Shown: piece after piece, positions 21,175-31,116 of the stretch
Layout: each line of letters opens with the position of its first letter
How positions within the stretch are numbered: position 1 is the stretch's first letter
From: Variovorax sp. J22G73
Lineage (GTDB): Bacteria > Pseudomonadota > Gammaproteobacteria > Burkholderiales > Burkholderiaceae_C
Direction of reading: 5' to 3'
DNA length: 64,000 nt
Assembly (NCBI RefSeq): GCF_030317035.1
Contig: NZ_JASZYK010000002.1
Location: forward strand, 682,001-746,000
Notes under the pieces: model-generated
What the model saw: only the letters and a program-made list of their open reading frames with translations
Told to the model about the DNA's origin: nothing
Databases searched by the model: none
Position numbers and translations under genes: made by a program

Positions 21175-22271
21175 GTGAGTCGGGTGTCGACGATGCGGCG
21201 TTCCAGGGCAAGAAACTCGCTCGACTGCATTTCAGTGAGCCGCGAGACCGTGCGCGGAAACTCGTGCGACAGCGGCCCCTCGGTGTACAACGCCTCGGGC
21301 GGAACCTCTGCCGACATGATGAGCTTGCAGCGCCGGTCGTACAAGACGTCCACCAGCCAGGTGAAACGGCGTGCTTCCGAGGCCATGCGCACCGGCATGT
21401 GCGGCACGTCGGACAGCAGCACCGTGTGGTACTGGCTGGCGATCTCGAGGTAGTCGTTCTGCGAGCGCGGGCCGCCGCACAGCGTCTTGAAATCGAACCA
21501 GACCACGCCGCCGGCCTTGCGCAGCGCGCGGATCTCGCGCTGCTCGATGTGCAGGATGGGGCTTTCGTCGGCCGTCTCGGCCAGCTTGTCGAAGGCCTTG
21601 CGCATTTCCTTCTCGGCGGCCGCGTCGTTCGGCGTGAGGTACATGCGCAGTTGCTCGAGCGTGCGGCGCCGGTAGTCAGTGCCGTTGTCCACGCTCAGCA
21701 CCTCGAGCTTCTGGTTCAGCAGCGCGATGGCCGGCAGGATGCGGTCGCGGTGCAAGCCACCGGGATACAGGTCGTCGGGCTTGAAGTTCGAGGTGGTCAC
21801 GAAGCCCACGCCGTTCTCGAACAGCGACACCAGCAGCCGATGAAGAATCATCGCGTCGGTGATGTCCGCCACATGGAACTCGTCGAAGCAGATGAGCTTG
21901 TAGCGCTTGGAAATGCGCAGGCCCAGTTCGTCCAGCGGATTGACCGTGCCCTGCAGCTCGCGCAGTTCGCGGTGCACTTCGCGCATGAACTCGTGAAAGT
22001 GCAGCCGCGTCTTGCGCCGCAGCGGCACGGCGTTGAAGAACAGGTCCATCAGGAAGCTCTTGCCCCGCCCGACGCCACCGTACATGTAGACGCCGCGCGG
22101 AAGCTCCGGCCGGTTGATGAACTTCTTCAGCGCGTTCGAACGCTGGGCCTTGTACTCGGCCCATTCGTTGGCGCAACGGTCCAGCGCCTCCACGGCACGC
22201 AGCTGCGCGGGATCGCTGTGGAACCCGCGCGTGGCGAGCTCCGCCTCATAGGCCTGTTTGACGCTGGTCAA
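21171..22271 (-). CDS. zapE: cell division ATPase ZapE (AFG1 family)
   Basis: 366 residues. ZapE is an AFG1-like P-loop ATPase that associates with FtsZ rings in E. coli. Walker A is GGVGRGKS (65-72), Walker B is LICFDEFHV, and the sensor region is GVGFVTTSNFKPDDLY. The reading frame requires a TTG start at 22271: an in-frame stop lies five codons upstream and no ATG fits. It begins 12 bases after the lpdA stop, in the sucA-sucB-lpdA-zapE order common in Burkholderiales. Its downstream neighbour overlaps by four bases. Length matches the family (375 in E. coli). Confidence 0.93.
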   Translation of the reverse strand: MTSVKQAYEAELATRGFHSDPAQLRAVEALDRCANEWAEYKAQRSNALKKFINRPELPRGVYMYGGVGRGKSFLMDLFFNAVPLRRKTRLHFHEFMREVHRELRELQGTVNPLDELGLRISKRYKLICFDEFHVADITDAMILHRLLVSLFENGVGFVTTSNFKPDDLYPGGLHRDRILPAIALLNQKLEVLSVDNGTDYRRRTLEQLRMYLTPNDAAAEKEMRKAFDKLAETADESPILHIEQREIRALRKAGGVVWFDFKTLCGGPRSQNDYLEIASQYHTVLLSDVPHMPVRMASEARRFTWLVDVLYDRRCKLIMSAEVPPEALYTEGPLSHEFPRTVSRLTEMQSSEFLALERRIVDTRLT

Positions 22272-22283
22272 GAGATCTGGCGA

Positions 22284-23711
<1,428 letters not shown>

Positions 23712-23765
23712 TGGGTTTCCGTTTCAGTTGGCGCGCGTCACTGGAGGAGTGACCTTCGCGGGACA

Positions 23766-23830
23766 CCGCGGAACCGGCTTGGCCGGACCGCGGGTGTCGC
23801 CCCCTTTCAGGGGGCCGGGCGAAGCGACAC
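23766..23830. repeat. REP-like double palindrome between sucB and lpdA
   Basis: Two GC-rich inverted repeats lie in tandem. The first has CCGCGG arms at 23766-23771 and 23788-23793 around a GGCTTGGCC-like core. The second has GTGTCGC at 23794-23800 and GCGACAC at 23824-23830, with an inner CCCCC-TTTCA-GGGGG hairpin (23800-23814). Such elements resemble the intergenic palindromes scattered through Comamonadaceae genomes, but only one copy is in this window, so the family assignment is inference. In the transcript it would sit between the E2 and E3 genes and could stabilise or attenuate the message. Confidence 0.6.
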
Positions 23831-23864
23831 GGGTGCGCGCAGCCTGGGAGGGATCAGATACCGA

Positions 23865-25127
23865 TCAGATGTCGAACAGCAGGCGCGACGGGTCTTCCAG
23901 CGCTTCCTTCATGGCGACCAGGCCCAGCACGGCTTCGCGGCCGTCGATGATGCGGTGGTCGTAGCTCATGGCCAGGTAGTTCATCGGACGGATCACGATC
24001 TGGCCGTTTTCCACCACGGCGCGGTCCTTGGTGGCGTGCACGCCCAGGATGGCCGACTGGGGCGGGTTGATGATCGGGGTCGAGAGCATCGAACCGAAGG
24101 TGCCGCCGTTGGAGATGGAGAACGTGCCGCCGGTCATGTCTTCGATGCCCAGCTTGCCGTCTTGCGCCTTCTTGCCGAACTCGGCGATCTTCTTCTCGAT
24201 GTCGGCGAAGCTCATCTGGTCGGCGTTGCGCAGGATCGGAACGACCAGGCCGCGCGGCGAACCGACGGCGATGCCGATGTCGAAGTAGCCGTGGTACAGG
24301 ATGTCGTTGCCGTCGACCGAGGCGTTGATCACCGGGTACTTCTTCAGCGCGTGCACAGCTGCCTTCACGAAGAAGGACATGAAGCCCAGCTTCACGCCGT
24401 GTTCCTTGGTGAAGCTGTCCTGGAAGCGCTTGCGCAGTTCCATGACGGGCGCCATGTTCACTTCGTTGAACGTGGTCAGGATGGCGTTGGTCGACTGCGA
24501 TTGCAGCAGGCGCTCGGCGATGCGGGCGCGCAGGCGGCTCATCGGCACGCGCTGTTCCGGACGCTCGCCCAGGTCGGGCGCGCCGGTGGGTGCGCTCACC
24601 TGTTGCAGCGCGGGCTTGGCAGCCGGCGCGGCAATGGCGGCGGCAGGCTTGGCGCCCGAGGCAACCGCGCCGAGCACGTCACCCTTGGTGACGCGGCCGT
24701 CCTTGCCGGTACCGGCCACGTCGCCGGTCTTCAGGTTGTTGTCGGCCAGCAGCTTGGCGGCGGCGGGCATGGCCACGTCCGACTTCGAGCCACCGGTGGC
24801 GGCGGCAGCGGCTGCCGGGGCAGGTGCCGCGGCGGCCGGCGCGGCCGCGGGGGCTGCTGCCGCCGGTGCGGCGGCCGAAGCCTTGCCTTCGGTGTCGATG
24901 CGGGCGATCAGCTGCTCGGCCACCACGGTGGCGCCGTCGGGCTGCACGATCTCGGCCAGCACGCCGGCCGAAGGTGCGGGCACTTCCAGCACGACCTTGT
25001 CGGTCTCGATCTCGATCAGGATTTCATCGACGGCGACGGCATCGCCGGCCTTCTTCTTCCAGGTGAGCATGGTGGCCTCGGCCACGGATTCGGAAAGCTG
25101 GGGAACTTTGACTTCTACGATAGACAT
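23865..25127 (-). CDS. sucB: dihydrolipoyl succinyltransferase (E2) of 2-oxoglutarate dehydrogenase
   Basis: 420 residues. This E2 core enzyme passes succinyl groups from lipoate to CoA. One N-terminal lipoyl domain (2-76) carries the lipoylated Lys44 in [15 protein letters not shown] long Ala/Pro linker follows, then the E3-binding domain ([21 protein letters not shown]) and the catalytic domain with the active His in [16 protein letters not shown] 25127 is preceded by GGAG at 10 bases. It follows sucA by 54 bases. The Ala-rich linkers are flexible swinging arms, normal for the family. Confidence 0.97.
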   Translation of the reverse strand: MSIVEVKVPQLSESVAEATMLTWKKKAGDAVAVDEILIEIETDKVVLEVPAPSAGVLAEIVQPDGATVVAEQLIARIDTEGKASAAAPAAAAPAAAPAAAAPAPAAAAAATGGSKSDVAMPAAAKLLADNNLKTGDVAGTGKDGRVTKGDVLGAVASGAKPAAAIAAPAAKPALQQVSAPTGAPDLGERPEQRVPMSRLRARIAERLLQSQSTNAILTTFNEVNMAPVMELRKRFQDSFTKEHGVKLGFMSFFVKAAVHALKKYPVINASVDGNDILYHGYFDIGIAVGSPRGLVVPILRNADQMSFADIEKKIAEFGKKAQDGKLGIEDMTGGTFSISNGGTFGSMLSTPIINPPQSAILGVHATKDRAVVENGQIVIRPMNYLAMSYDHRIIDGREAVLGLVAMKEALEDPSRLLFDI

Positions 25128-25181
25128 TTGGAGAGAGCTCCGTTTTGTTCTTGAGGGTGTTCGCGTGAAAGGGAACGGGTT

Positions 25182-28058
25182 TTACTTGGTCAGCACGAAG
25201 CCCTTGAGCTTGCCAAATGCGCCATCCACGAGCGCCTTCTGCTGTTCCTGGTGCAGGTGCGAGTAGCCCACCGCCGGCGATGCCGAAGCGGCACGGCCGG
25301 AGTAGCCGAGCTTCTGGCCGTCCTGCATGTTTTCGTGGATGTAGTGCTGCACGAAGAACCAGGCGCCCTGGTTCTGCGGCTCGTCCTGGCACCACACCAC
25401 GTCCACGAGGTTGGGGTACTTCTTGATTTCCGCGGCAAAGGCCTTGTGCGGGAACGGGTAGAGCTGCTCGACGCGGATGATCGCCACGTCGTCGTTGCCC
25501 TGCTCTTCGCGCTTCTTGGCCAGGTCGTAGTAGACCTTGCCCGAACAGGCGATCAGGCGCTTGACCTTCTCTGCCTTCAGGCCCTTGCTGTCGGGAATGA
25601 CGGTCTGGAAGCTGCCCTTGGTGAACTCGCCCAGCGGCGAGGTCGCGTCCTTGTTGCGCAGCAGCGACTTCGGCGTGAGGATGACCAGCGGCTTGCGCAG
25701 GTTGCGCACCATCTGGCGGCGCAGCACGTGGAAGATCTGGCTGGCCGTAGTGGGTTGCACCACCTGCATGTTGGTGTCCGCGCTCAGCTGCATGAAGCGC
25801 TCCAGGCGTGCCGAGCTGTGCTCGGGGCCCTGGCCTTCGTAGCCGTGCGGCAGCATCATGGTCAGGCCGTTGACGCGGCCCCACTTCACTTCGCCGGAGG
25901 CGATGAACTGGTCGATCACCACCTGCGCGCCGTTCACGAAGTCGCCGAACTGGGCTTCCCAGATCACGAGCGTGTTCGGGTCGTTCGACGCATAGCCGTA
26001 TTCGAACGCGAGCACGGCCTCTTCCGACAGGATGGAGTCGATGACGACGAACGGGGCCTGGTTGTCGGCCACGTTCTGCAGCGGCGTGTAGGTGCCGGTG
26101 TCGAACTTCTCGCGGTTCTGGTCGTGCAGCACGGCGTGGCGGTGCGTGAACGTGCCGCGGCCCGAGTCTTCGCCCGACAGGCGAACCGGGTAGCCGCTGG
26201 CCACCAGCGAGGCGAAGGCCATGTGCTCGCCCATGCCCCAGTCGACGTTCACGTCGCCGCGGCCCATGGCGGCGCGGTCGTCCAGCACCTTCTTCACCAG
26301 CGGGTGCACCGTGAAGCCTTGCGGCACGGTGGTGATCTTCTCGGCCAGGCGCTTCCATTCGGTGGACGGAATGGCGGTGTCGCCGGCGTCGGTCCACTTC
26401 TTGTTGAGGTACGGGCTCCAGTCGACGGCGTACTTGCTCTTGAAGTTGGTGAGCACCGGGTCGACGGTGTTCTTGCCTTCGTCGAAAGCCGCGCGCTGCG
26501 CCTTGACCATGTCGTCGCCGAGCGTGTCGCCCAGGCCTTGCGTGGCCAGCTTGTCGGCGTACAGCTTGCGCGTGCCGGGGTGCTGGGCGATCTTCTTGTA
26601 CATCAGCGGCTGGGTGAGCGAGGGGGTGTCCTGCTCGTTGTGGCCCAGCTTGCGGAAGCAGATGATGTCCACGACCACGTCCTTCTGGAACTCCATGCGG
26701 AAGTCCAGCGCGAGTTGGGTGGCGAGCACCACGGCCTCGGGGTCGTCGCCGTTCACGTGCAGCACCGGTGCGTCGACCATCTTCACGATGTCCGTGCAGT
26801 ACAGCGTCGAGCGGCTGTCGCGCGGGTCGCTGGTGGTGAAACCGATCTGGTTGTTGATGACGATGTGCACCGTGCCGCCGGTGGAATAGCCACGCGTCTC
26901 GGCCAGCGCCAGCGTTTCCATCACGACGCCCTGGCCTGCGAAGGCGGCGTCGCCGTGAACGATCACGGGCAGCACCTGCTTGCCCAATGGGTCGCCGCGG
27001 CGGTCCATACGGGCACGCACCGAGCCTTCGACCACGGGGTTCACGATTTCAAGGTGCGAGGGGTTGAACGCGAGGCTCAGGTGCACCGGGCCGCCGGGGG
27101 TCGTCACGTCGGAGCTGAAGCCCTGGTGGTACTTGACGTCGCCGCTGGGCAGCTCTTCGGGGGCGGTGTGGTCGAACTCGGCGAACAGGTCGGCCGGCAT
27201 CTTGCCGAGCGAATTGACCAGCACGTTCAGGCGGCCGCGGTGGGCCATGCCGATCACGATTTCCTGCACGCCCTTGACGCCGGCCTGGTTGATCAGCTCG
27301 TCCATCGAGACGATGAAGCTTTCGCCGCCTTCGAGCGAGAAGCGCTTCTGGCCGACGTACTTGGTGTGCAGGAAGCGCTCGAGGCCTTCAGCGGCCGTGA
27401 GGCGGTTCAGCACGTGCTTCTTCTGCTCGCCGCTCAGCTTGGGGTTGGTGCGGGCGCTTTCGAGCCGCTGCTGCCACCAGCGCTTGTGCGTGTGGTCGGT
27501 GGTGTACATGTACTCGGCGCCGATGGTGCCGCAGTACGTTTCACGCAGCGCGTTCAGCAGGTCGCGCAGGGACATGGTGTCCTTGCCGAAGAAGGTGTTG
27601 CTGGTGTTGAACACCGTCTCGAGGTCGGCGTCGGTGAAGCCGTAGAACGAGGGCTCGAGTTCCGGAATGACGGGACGCTCGGCGCGCTTGAGCGGGTCGA
27701 GGTCGGCCCAGCGGGCGCCGACGTTGCGGTAGGCGGCGATCAGCTGCTGGACGGCGGTGCGCTTGCGGCCGAGTTCGGAGTCGGCGCCGCTGGCCACCAC
27801 GACCTTGGTCGTGCCCTGCTTCGCGCGTTCGGCGAAGGCGTTGATGACGGGCAGGTGGGGAACGTCGCGGGTGTTCGTGCCGTCGCCGGCGGGAACGTTC
27901 TGCAGGGCGTCGAAGTACGAGCGCCAGTTGTCTGGAACGCTGCCGGGATTGGCGAGGTAGTTTTCGTACATCTCTTCGACATAGGGCGCGTTGCCGCCGA
28001 AGAGGTAGGTGTTGCCTTGATAGGCGGTGTACGCCGATGGCGTCGATGAATCGCTCAT
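25182..28058 (-). CDS. sucA: 2-oxoglutarate dehydrogenase E1 component
   Basis: 958 residues, the thiamine-diphosphate decarboxylase of the TCA-cycle oxoglutarate complex. The N-terminus has the YLFGGNAPYVEEMYENYLANP region that docks E2. GTIGAEYMY, IGMAHRGRLNVLVN and the ThDP/Mg region HGDAAFAGQGVVMETL with INNQIGFTT are present. The C-terminal half includes RPVRLSGEDSGRGTF-like sequence (YPVRLSGEDSGRGTFTHRHA) and ends LKGFVLTK. The 178-base upstream region contains a short hairpin 16 bases before the ATG and a TTGACG motif, so it probably carries its own promoter, with prpE upstream as a separate unit. Confidence 0.98.
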   Translation of the reverse strand: MSDSSTPSAYTAYQGNTYLFGGNAPYVEEMYENYLANPGSVPDNWRSYFDALQNVPAGDGTNTRDVPHLPVINAFAERAKQGTTKVVVASGADSELGRKRTAVQQLIAAYRNVGARWADLDPLKRAERPVIPELEPSFYGFTDADLETVFNTSNTFFGKDTMSLRDLLNALRETYCGTIGAEYMYTTDHTHKRWWQQRLESARTNPKLSGEQKKHVLNRLTAAEGLERFLHTKYVGQKRFSLEGGESFIVSMDELINQAGVKGVQEIVIGMAHRGRLNVLVNSLGKMPADLFAEFDHTAPEELPSGDVKYHQGFSSDVTTPGGPVHLSLAFNPSHLEIVNPVVEGSVRARMDRRGDPLGKQVLPVIVHGDAAFAGQGVVMETLALAETRGYSTGGTVHIVINNQIGFTTSDPRDSRSTLYCTDIVKMVDAPVLHVNGDDPEAVVLATQLALDFRMEFQKDVVVDIICFRKLGHNEQDTPSLTQPLMYKKIAQHPGTRKLYADKLATQGLGDTLGDDMVKAQRAAFDEGKNTVDPVLTNFKSKYAVDWSPYLNKKWTDAGDTAIPSTEWKRLAEKITTVPQGFTVHPLVKKVLDDRAAMGRGDVNVDWGMGEHMAFASLVASGYPVRLSGEDSGRGTFTHRHAVLHDQNREKFDTGTYTPLQNVADNQAPFVVIDSILSEEAVLAFEYGYASNDPNTLVIWEAQFGDFVNGAQVVIDQFIASGEVKWGRVNGLTMMLPHGYEGQGPEHSSARLERFMQLSADTNMQVVQPTTASQIFHVLRRQMVRNLRKPLVILTPKSLLRNKDATSPLGEFTKGSFQTVIPDSKGLKAEKVKRLIACSGKVYYDLAKKREEQGNDDVAIIRVEQLYPFPHKAFAAEIKKYPNLVDVVWCQDEPQNQGAWFFVQHYIHENMQDGQKLGYSGRAASASPAVGYSHLHQEQQKALVDGAFGKLKGFVLTK

Positions 28059-28073
28059 GATCCGCTGACCTTC

Positions 28074-28090
28074 GCTTCCCTGAGGGAAGC
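28074..28090 (-). promoter_or_regulatory. hairpin in the sucA leader
   Basis: A perfect inverted repeat, GCTTCCC (28074-28080) and GGGAAGC (28084-28090) with a 3-base loop, ends 15 bases before the sucA ATG. On the transcript it sits directly before the purine-rich GAAGG that is the best ribosome-binding-site candidate, so it could modulate translation initiation. Function is inference. Confidence 0.4.
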
Positions 28091-28205
28091 ACTAGCTGGT
28101 TAAGAAACCTTCCGCGACACGGCTGAACCGATTGGCGGATGCGACTGTGGCTGGGAAGGGCCTGAGTACCTTGGCATTGTGCCACGTCAACCATATGACG
28201 GTTCC

Positions 28206-28226
28206 AAGGGGGACTGCAACCCCCTT
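28206..28226 (-). terminator. hairpin downstream of prpE, possible terminator
   Basis: AAGGGGG (28206-28212) and CCCCCTT (28220-28226) form a 7-bp stem with a 7-base loop, starting 11 bases after the prpE stop in the direction of transcription. No U-tract follows, so this is a weak terminator candidate or an mRNA-end stabiliser. Confidence 0.4.
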
Positions 28227-28236
28227 CAGGGCTAAC

Positions 28237-30150
28237 TCAGGGCGAAGAGAGTAACTGTTTGATCTGCTGCAGCGTCGCCGGGTCGTCGATGGTGGTCAGG
28301 TCGCCAGGGTCGCGCTGCTCGCACACGGCCTGGATGGCGCGGCGCAGCAATTTGCCGCTGCGGGTCTTGGGCAGCCCGCTCACGAAGCGCACGCGCGCCG
28401 GCCGCGCGAGCGCGCCGAGCTGGTCGGCCACTACTTTCATGATCTCGCCTTCGAGCCTGAGCGCCGCGTCGGCATCGGCCACGGCCTTGCCGTCCTTGGG
28501 CACGACGAAGGCCATGGCCACCTGCCCTTTCAGCGCGTCGGCCACGCCCACCACCGCCACCTCGGCCACGTTGGCATGGCCCGAAATGCTCTCCTCGATC
28601 TCGCGCGTGCCCAGCCGGTGGCCCGCCACGTTGATCACGTCGTCGGTGCGCCCGAGGATGTAGAAATAGCCGTCCGCGTCCCGAATGCCCCAGTCGAAGG
28701 TCGAATAGACCATCTTGCCGGGCACGCTTTGCCAGTAGGTCTTGACGAAGCGCGCGTCGTCCTTCCACACGGTCTGCATGAAGCCGGGCGGCGTCGGCCC
28801 CTCGACCACGACCACGCCCTTCTCGTTCGCGCCGGTCAGCTCCTCGCCGGTCGACTCGTGCAGGATCTTGATGCGGTAGCCGTACATGGGCACGCCCGGG
28901 CTGCCGAACTTGCTGGCCTTGGCCTCCACGCCGTTGGCGATGGTGATCATCGGCCAGCCCGATTCGGTCTGCCAGTAGTTGTCGATGATCGGCACGCCCA
29001 GCCCCTCGCTGATCCAGCGCGCCGTCGGCTCGTCCAGCGGCTCGCCAGCCAGGAACAGCGCACGCAGGCTCGACAGGTCGTACTTCTTCAGCAAGGCCGG
29101 GTCCTGCTTCTTCAGCACGCGCACCGCGGTGGGCGCGCTGAACATCACCGTCACCTTGTACTTCTCGACCAGGCGCCACCAGATGCCGCCGTCGGGCTGC
29201 CGGTCGATGCCCTGCGTGGGCAGGCCTTCGTACATCAGCGTGGCCATGCCGGCGATGAGCGGGCCGTAAACGATGTAGCTGTGGCCCACCACCCAGCCGA
29301 TGTCGCTGGTCGAGAAATAGGTTTCGCCGGGCCGGCCGTCGAAGATGTGCTTCATGCTCGCGGCCAGCGCCACGGCGTAGCCGCCCACGTCGCGCTGCAC
29401 GCCCTTGGGCTTGCCGGTGGTGCCGCTGGTGTAGATGGTGTAGCTGATGTCGGTCGAGGCCAGCCAGGCGCAGGGCACCGCGGCGTCCACGTGCTTGAGC
29501 CGCAGCGCACTCGCCAGGTGGTCGCGCCCGGCCGTCAGGTCCATGGGCGCGAGGCCGCGGTCGGTCAGCAGCACGGCCGCGGGCTTGTGCGTCGACAGGC
29601 GGATCGCCTCGTCGAGCAGCGGCTTGTACGCAATGACCTTGCCGCCGCGCGAACCCGCGTCGGCGCTCACGATCACCTTGGGCTCGGCGTCTTCGATGCG
29701 CGTGGCCAGCGAGCCGCTGGCAAAGCCGCCGAACACCACGCAGTGCACTGCCCCGATGCGGGCGCAGGCGAGCATCGCAAAGGCTGCCTCGGGAATCATC
29801 GGCATGTAGATGAGCACGCGGTCGCCCTTGCCCACGCCCAGTTCCAGCAGGCTGGCCGCGGTGCGCTGCACCTCGGCGTGCAGCTCGGTGAAGCTGTAGC
29901 TCTTCTCGACGCCGGTTTCGGTCGACACGAAGATCAACGCGTCCTGCTCGCCCCGCGCGGCCAGGTGCCGGTCGACCGCGTTGTGGCACAGGTTGGTGGT
30001 GCCGCCGACGAACCAGCGCGCGAACGGCGGGTTGCTGGCGTCGAGGATCTGCCGGGCGGGCGTTTGCCAGTCGATCAGCCTGGCCTGTTCGGCCCAGAAG
30101 GCCTCGGGCGCGTCGATGGACTGGCGATAGAACTCTTCGTAGCGGCTCAT
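28237..30150 (-). CDS. prpE: propionyl-CoA synthetase
   Basis: 637 residues from ATG 30150, preceded by AAGGAG with 10 bases of spacing. It is an ANL-superfamily acyl-CoA ligase. Motifs: SYTIYTSGTTGKPKGV (P-loop-like AMP-binding), DNYWQTESGWPMI, YSTFDWGIRDADGYFYILGR and GRTDDVINVAGHRLGTREIEE, with the catalytic/acetylatable Lys in LPKTRSGKLLRRAI. The opening YEEFYRQSIDAPEAFWAEQA and the STFDWGIRD segment favour PrpE over acetyl-CoA synthetase. It would activate propionate to propionyl-CoA. No prpBCD methylcitrate genes are in the window, so it is separated from the usual operon. Confidence 0.9.
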   Translation of the reverse strand: MSRYEEFYRQSIDAPEAFWAEQARLIDWQTPARQILDASNPPFARWFVGGTTNLCHNAVDRHLAARGEQDALIFVSTETGVEKSYSFTELHAEVQRTAASLLELGVGKGDRVLIYMPMIPEAAFAMLACARIGAVHCVVFGGFASGSLATRIEDAEPKVIVSADAGSRGGKVIAYKPLLDEAIRLSTHKPAAVLLTDRGLAPMDLTAGRDHLASALRLKHVDAAVPCAWLASTDISYTIYTSGTTGKPKGVQRDVGGYAVALAASMKHIFDGRPGETYFSTSDIGWVVGHSYIVYGPLIAGMATLMYEGLPTQGIDRQPDGGIWWRLVEKYKVTVMFSAPTAVRVLKKQDPALLKKYDLSSLRALFLAGEPLDEPTARWISEGLGVPIIDNYWQTESGWPMITIANGVEAKASKFGSPGVPMYGYRIKILHESTGEELTGANEKGVVVVEGPTPPGFMQTVWKDDARFVKTYWQSVPGKMVYSTFDWGIRDADGYFYILGRTDDVINVAGHRLGTREIEESISGHANVAEVAVVGVADALKGQVAMAFVVPKDGKAVADADAALRLEGEIMKVVADQLGALARPARVRFVSGLPKTRSGKLLRRAIQAVCEQRDPGDLTTIDDPATLQQIKQLLSSP

Positions 30151-30334
30151 CTGGCGTTGTCTCCTTGTTATGTGCATCCGGTTCGGGCGGGTAAGGCCAG
30201 AAACTGAATTCATAATTATGGAGACCGATCTTGCAGCAAGCTGACGACCGGGACAACCCGGTCAAGCCCCATCAGCAGCCCATCAACAGCCCGTTCGCAG
30301 CCCTACAGCGACCTGCTCGGGGCCACGCCTCAGT

Positions 30335-30940
30335 TCAGCGAATCAGCGCCTGCAGCTCACGGAACGCAGGGTGTTCGGCGGTGCGCAACCACTCGAAGCC
30401 GACCATCTCGGTCGTCACCAGCTCGGCGCCCGCGCCCGCCAGCCGGTCGAAGGCGGCGTCGCGGTTGCGCTCGGTGCGCGAGCTGCAGGCGTCGGTGACC
30501 ACCCAGACCTCGAACTCGTCTTCCAGCAGGTCGAGCGCCGTCTGCAGCAGGCAGACATGGGCTTCGCAGCCGGCGATGACGATGGTGTTGCGCTCTTCGG
30601 CCGCGGCCTGCGGCTTCTGCAGGTGCTTGGGCAGGCTGCGGGCATTGCCCTGCGGCGCGGCCTTGGCCGGTGCGCGCAGCCATTCGCCGAGCCCCTCTTC
30701 CACGCCGCTGAAATGCATCTTGGCCAGCGTCTTGCGGCACAGCGCGCGAATGTCGGGCAGGTTCTCGCCCAGCTTGGACGGGTTCTGCTCGGTGCCCCAC
30801 ACGGGCACCTCGACCATCTGCGCCATCTTTGCGAGCCGCACCGCGTTCTGCGCCACGGCCTCGCTCTCGAAGACGGCAGGCATCAGCCGCGCCTGGTAGT
30901 CGACCAGCACGAGTTGGGAGAGCGAGGCGTCGAGCAGCAT
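30335..30940 (-). CDS. isochorismatase-family cysteine hydrolase
   Basis: 201 residues. The fold and motifs match cysteine hydrolases of the isochorismatase/nicotinamidase group: the Asp in LVLVDYQARLMP, the Lys in KMHFSG, and the nucleophilic Cys in AGCEAHVCLLQTALDLLE. It is closest in form to YcaC-like members of unknown substrate. There is no partner gene (for example a hydantoinase or nicotinate gene) that would define the substrate. The ATG at 30940 has only a weak purine stretch upstream. It is divergent from the HpaB-like gene and lies 184 bases upstream of prpE. That gap holds nothing I can identify. Confidence 0.85.
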   Translation of the reverse strand: MLLDASLSQLVLVDYQARLMPAVFESEAVAQNAVRLAKMAQMVEVPVWGTEQNPSKLGENLPDIRALCRKTLAKMHFSGVEEGLGEWLRAPAKAAPQGNARSLPKHLQKPQAAAEERNTIVIAGCEAHVCLLQTALDLLEDEFEVWVVTDACSSRTERNRDAAFDRLAGAGAELVTTEMVGFEWLRTAEHPAFRELQALIR

Positions 30941-31017
30941 GAATTCTTCTTTCCGGGAAACAGAGAGGGGGCGGGTGAGAGACAGGGGTTGGCGGGTTAA
31001 ACCGTACCACCGAACAA

Positions 31018-31045
31018 ATCGAACGGTGCTCCAATTATCGAACCG
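31018..31045. promoter_or_regulatory. direct repeats in the divergent intergenic region
   Basis: ATCGAAC occurs at 31018-31024 and 31037-31043, 19 bp apart (about two helical turns), each followed by a G/C-G context, between the divergent cysteine-hydrolase and HpaB-like genes. The spacing is compatible with an activator or repressor site. No regulator gene is adjacent, so this is speculative. Confidence 0.25.
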
Positions 31046-31116
31046 ATGGTCGGCCCCGGCTGCCCCCGCTCCCTCTGGCGCCATCAGAGCCATCGCAGAC
31101 ATTGGAGACAAGCACG

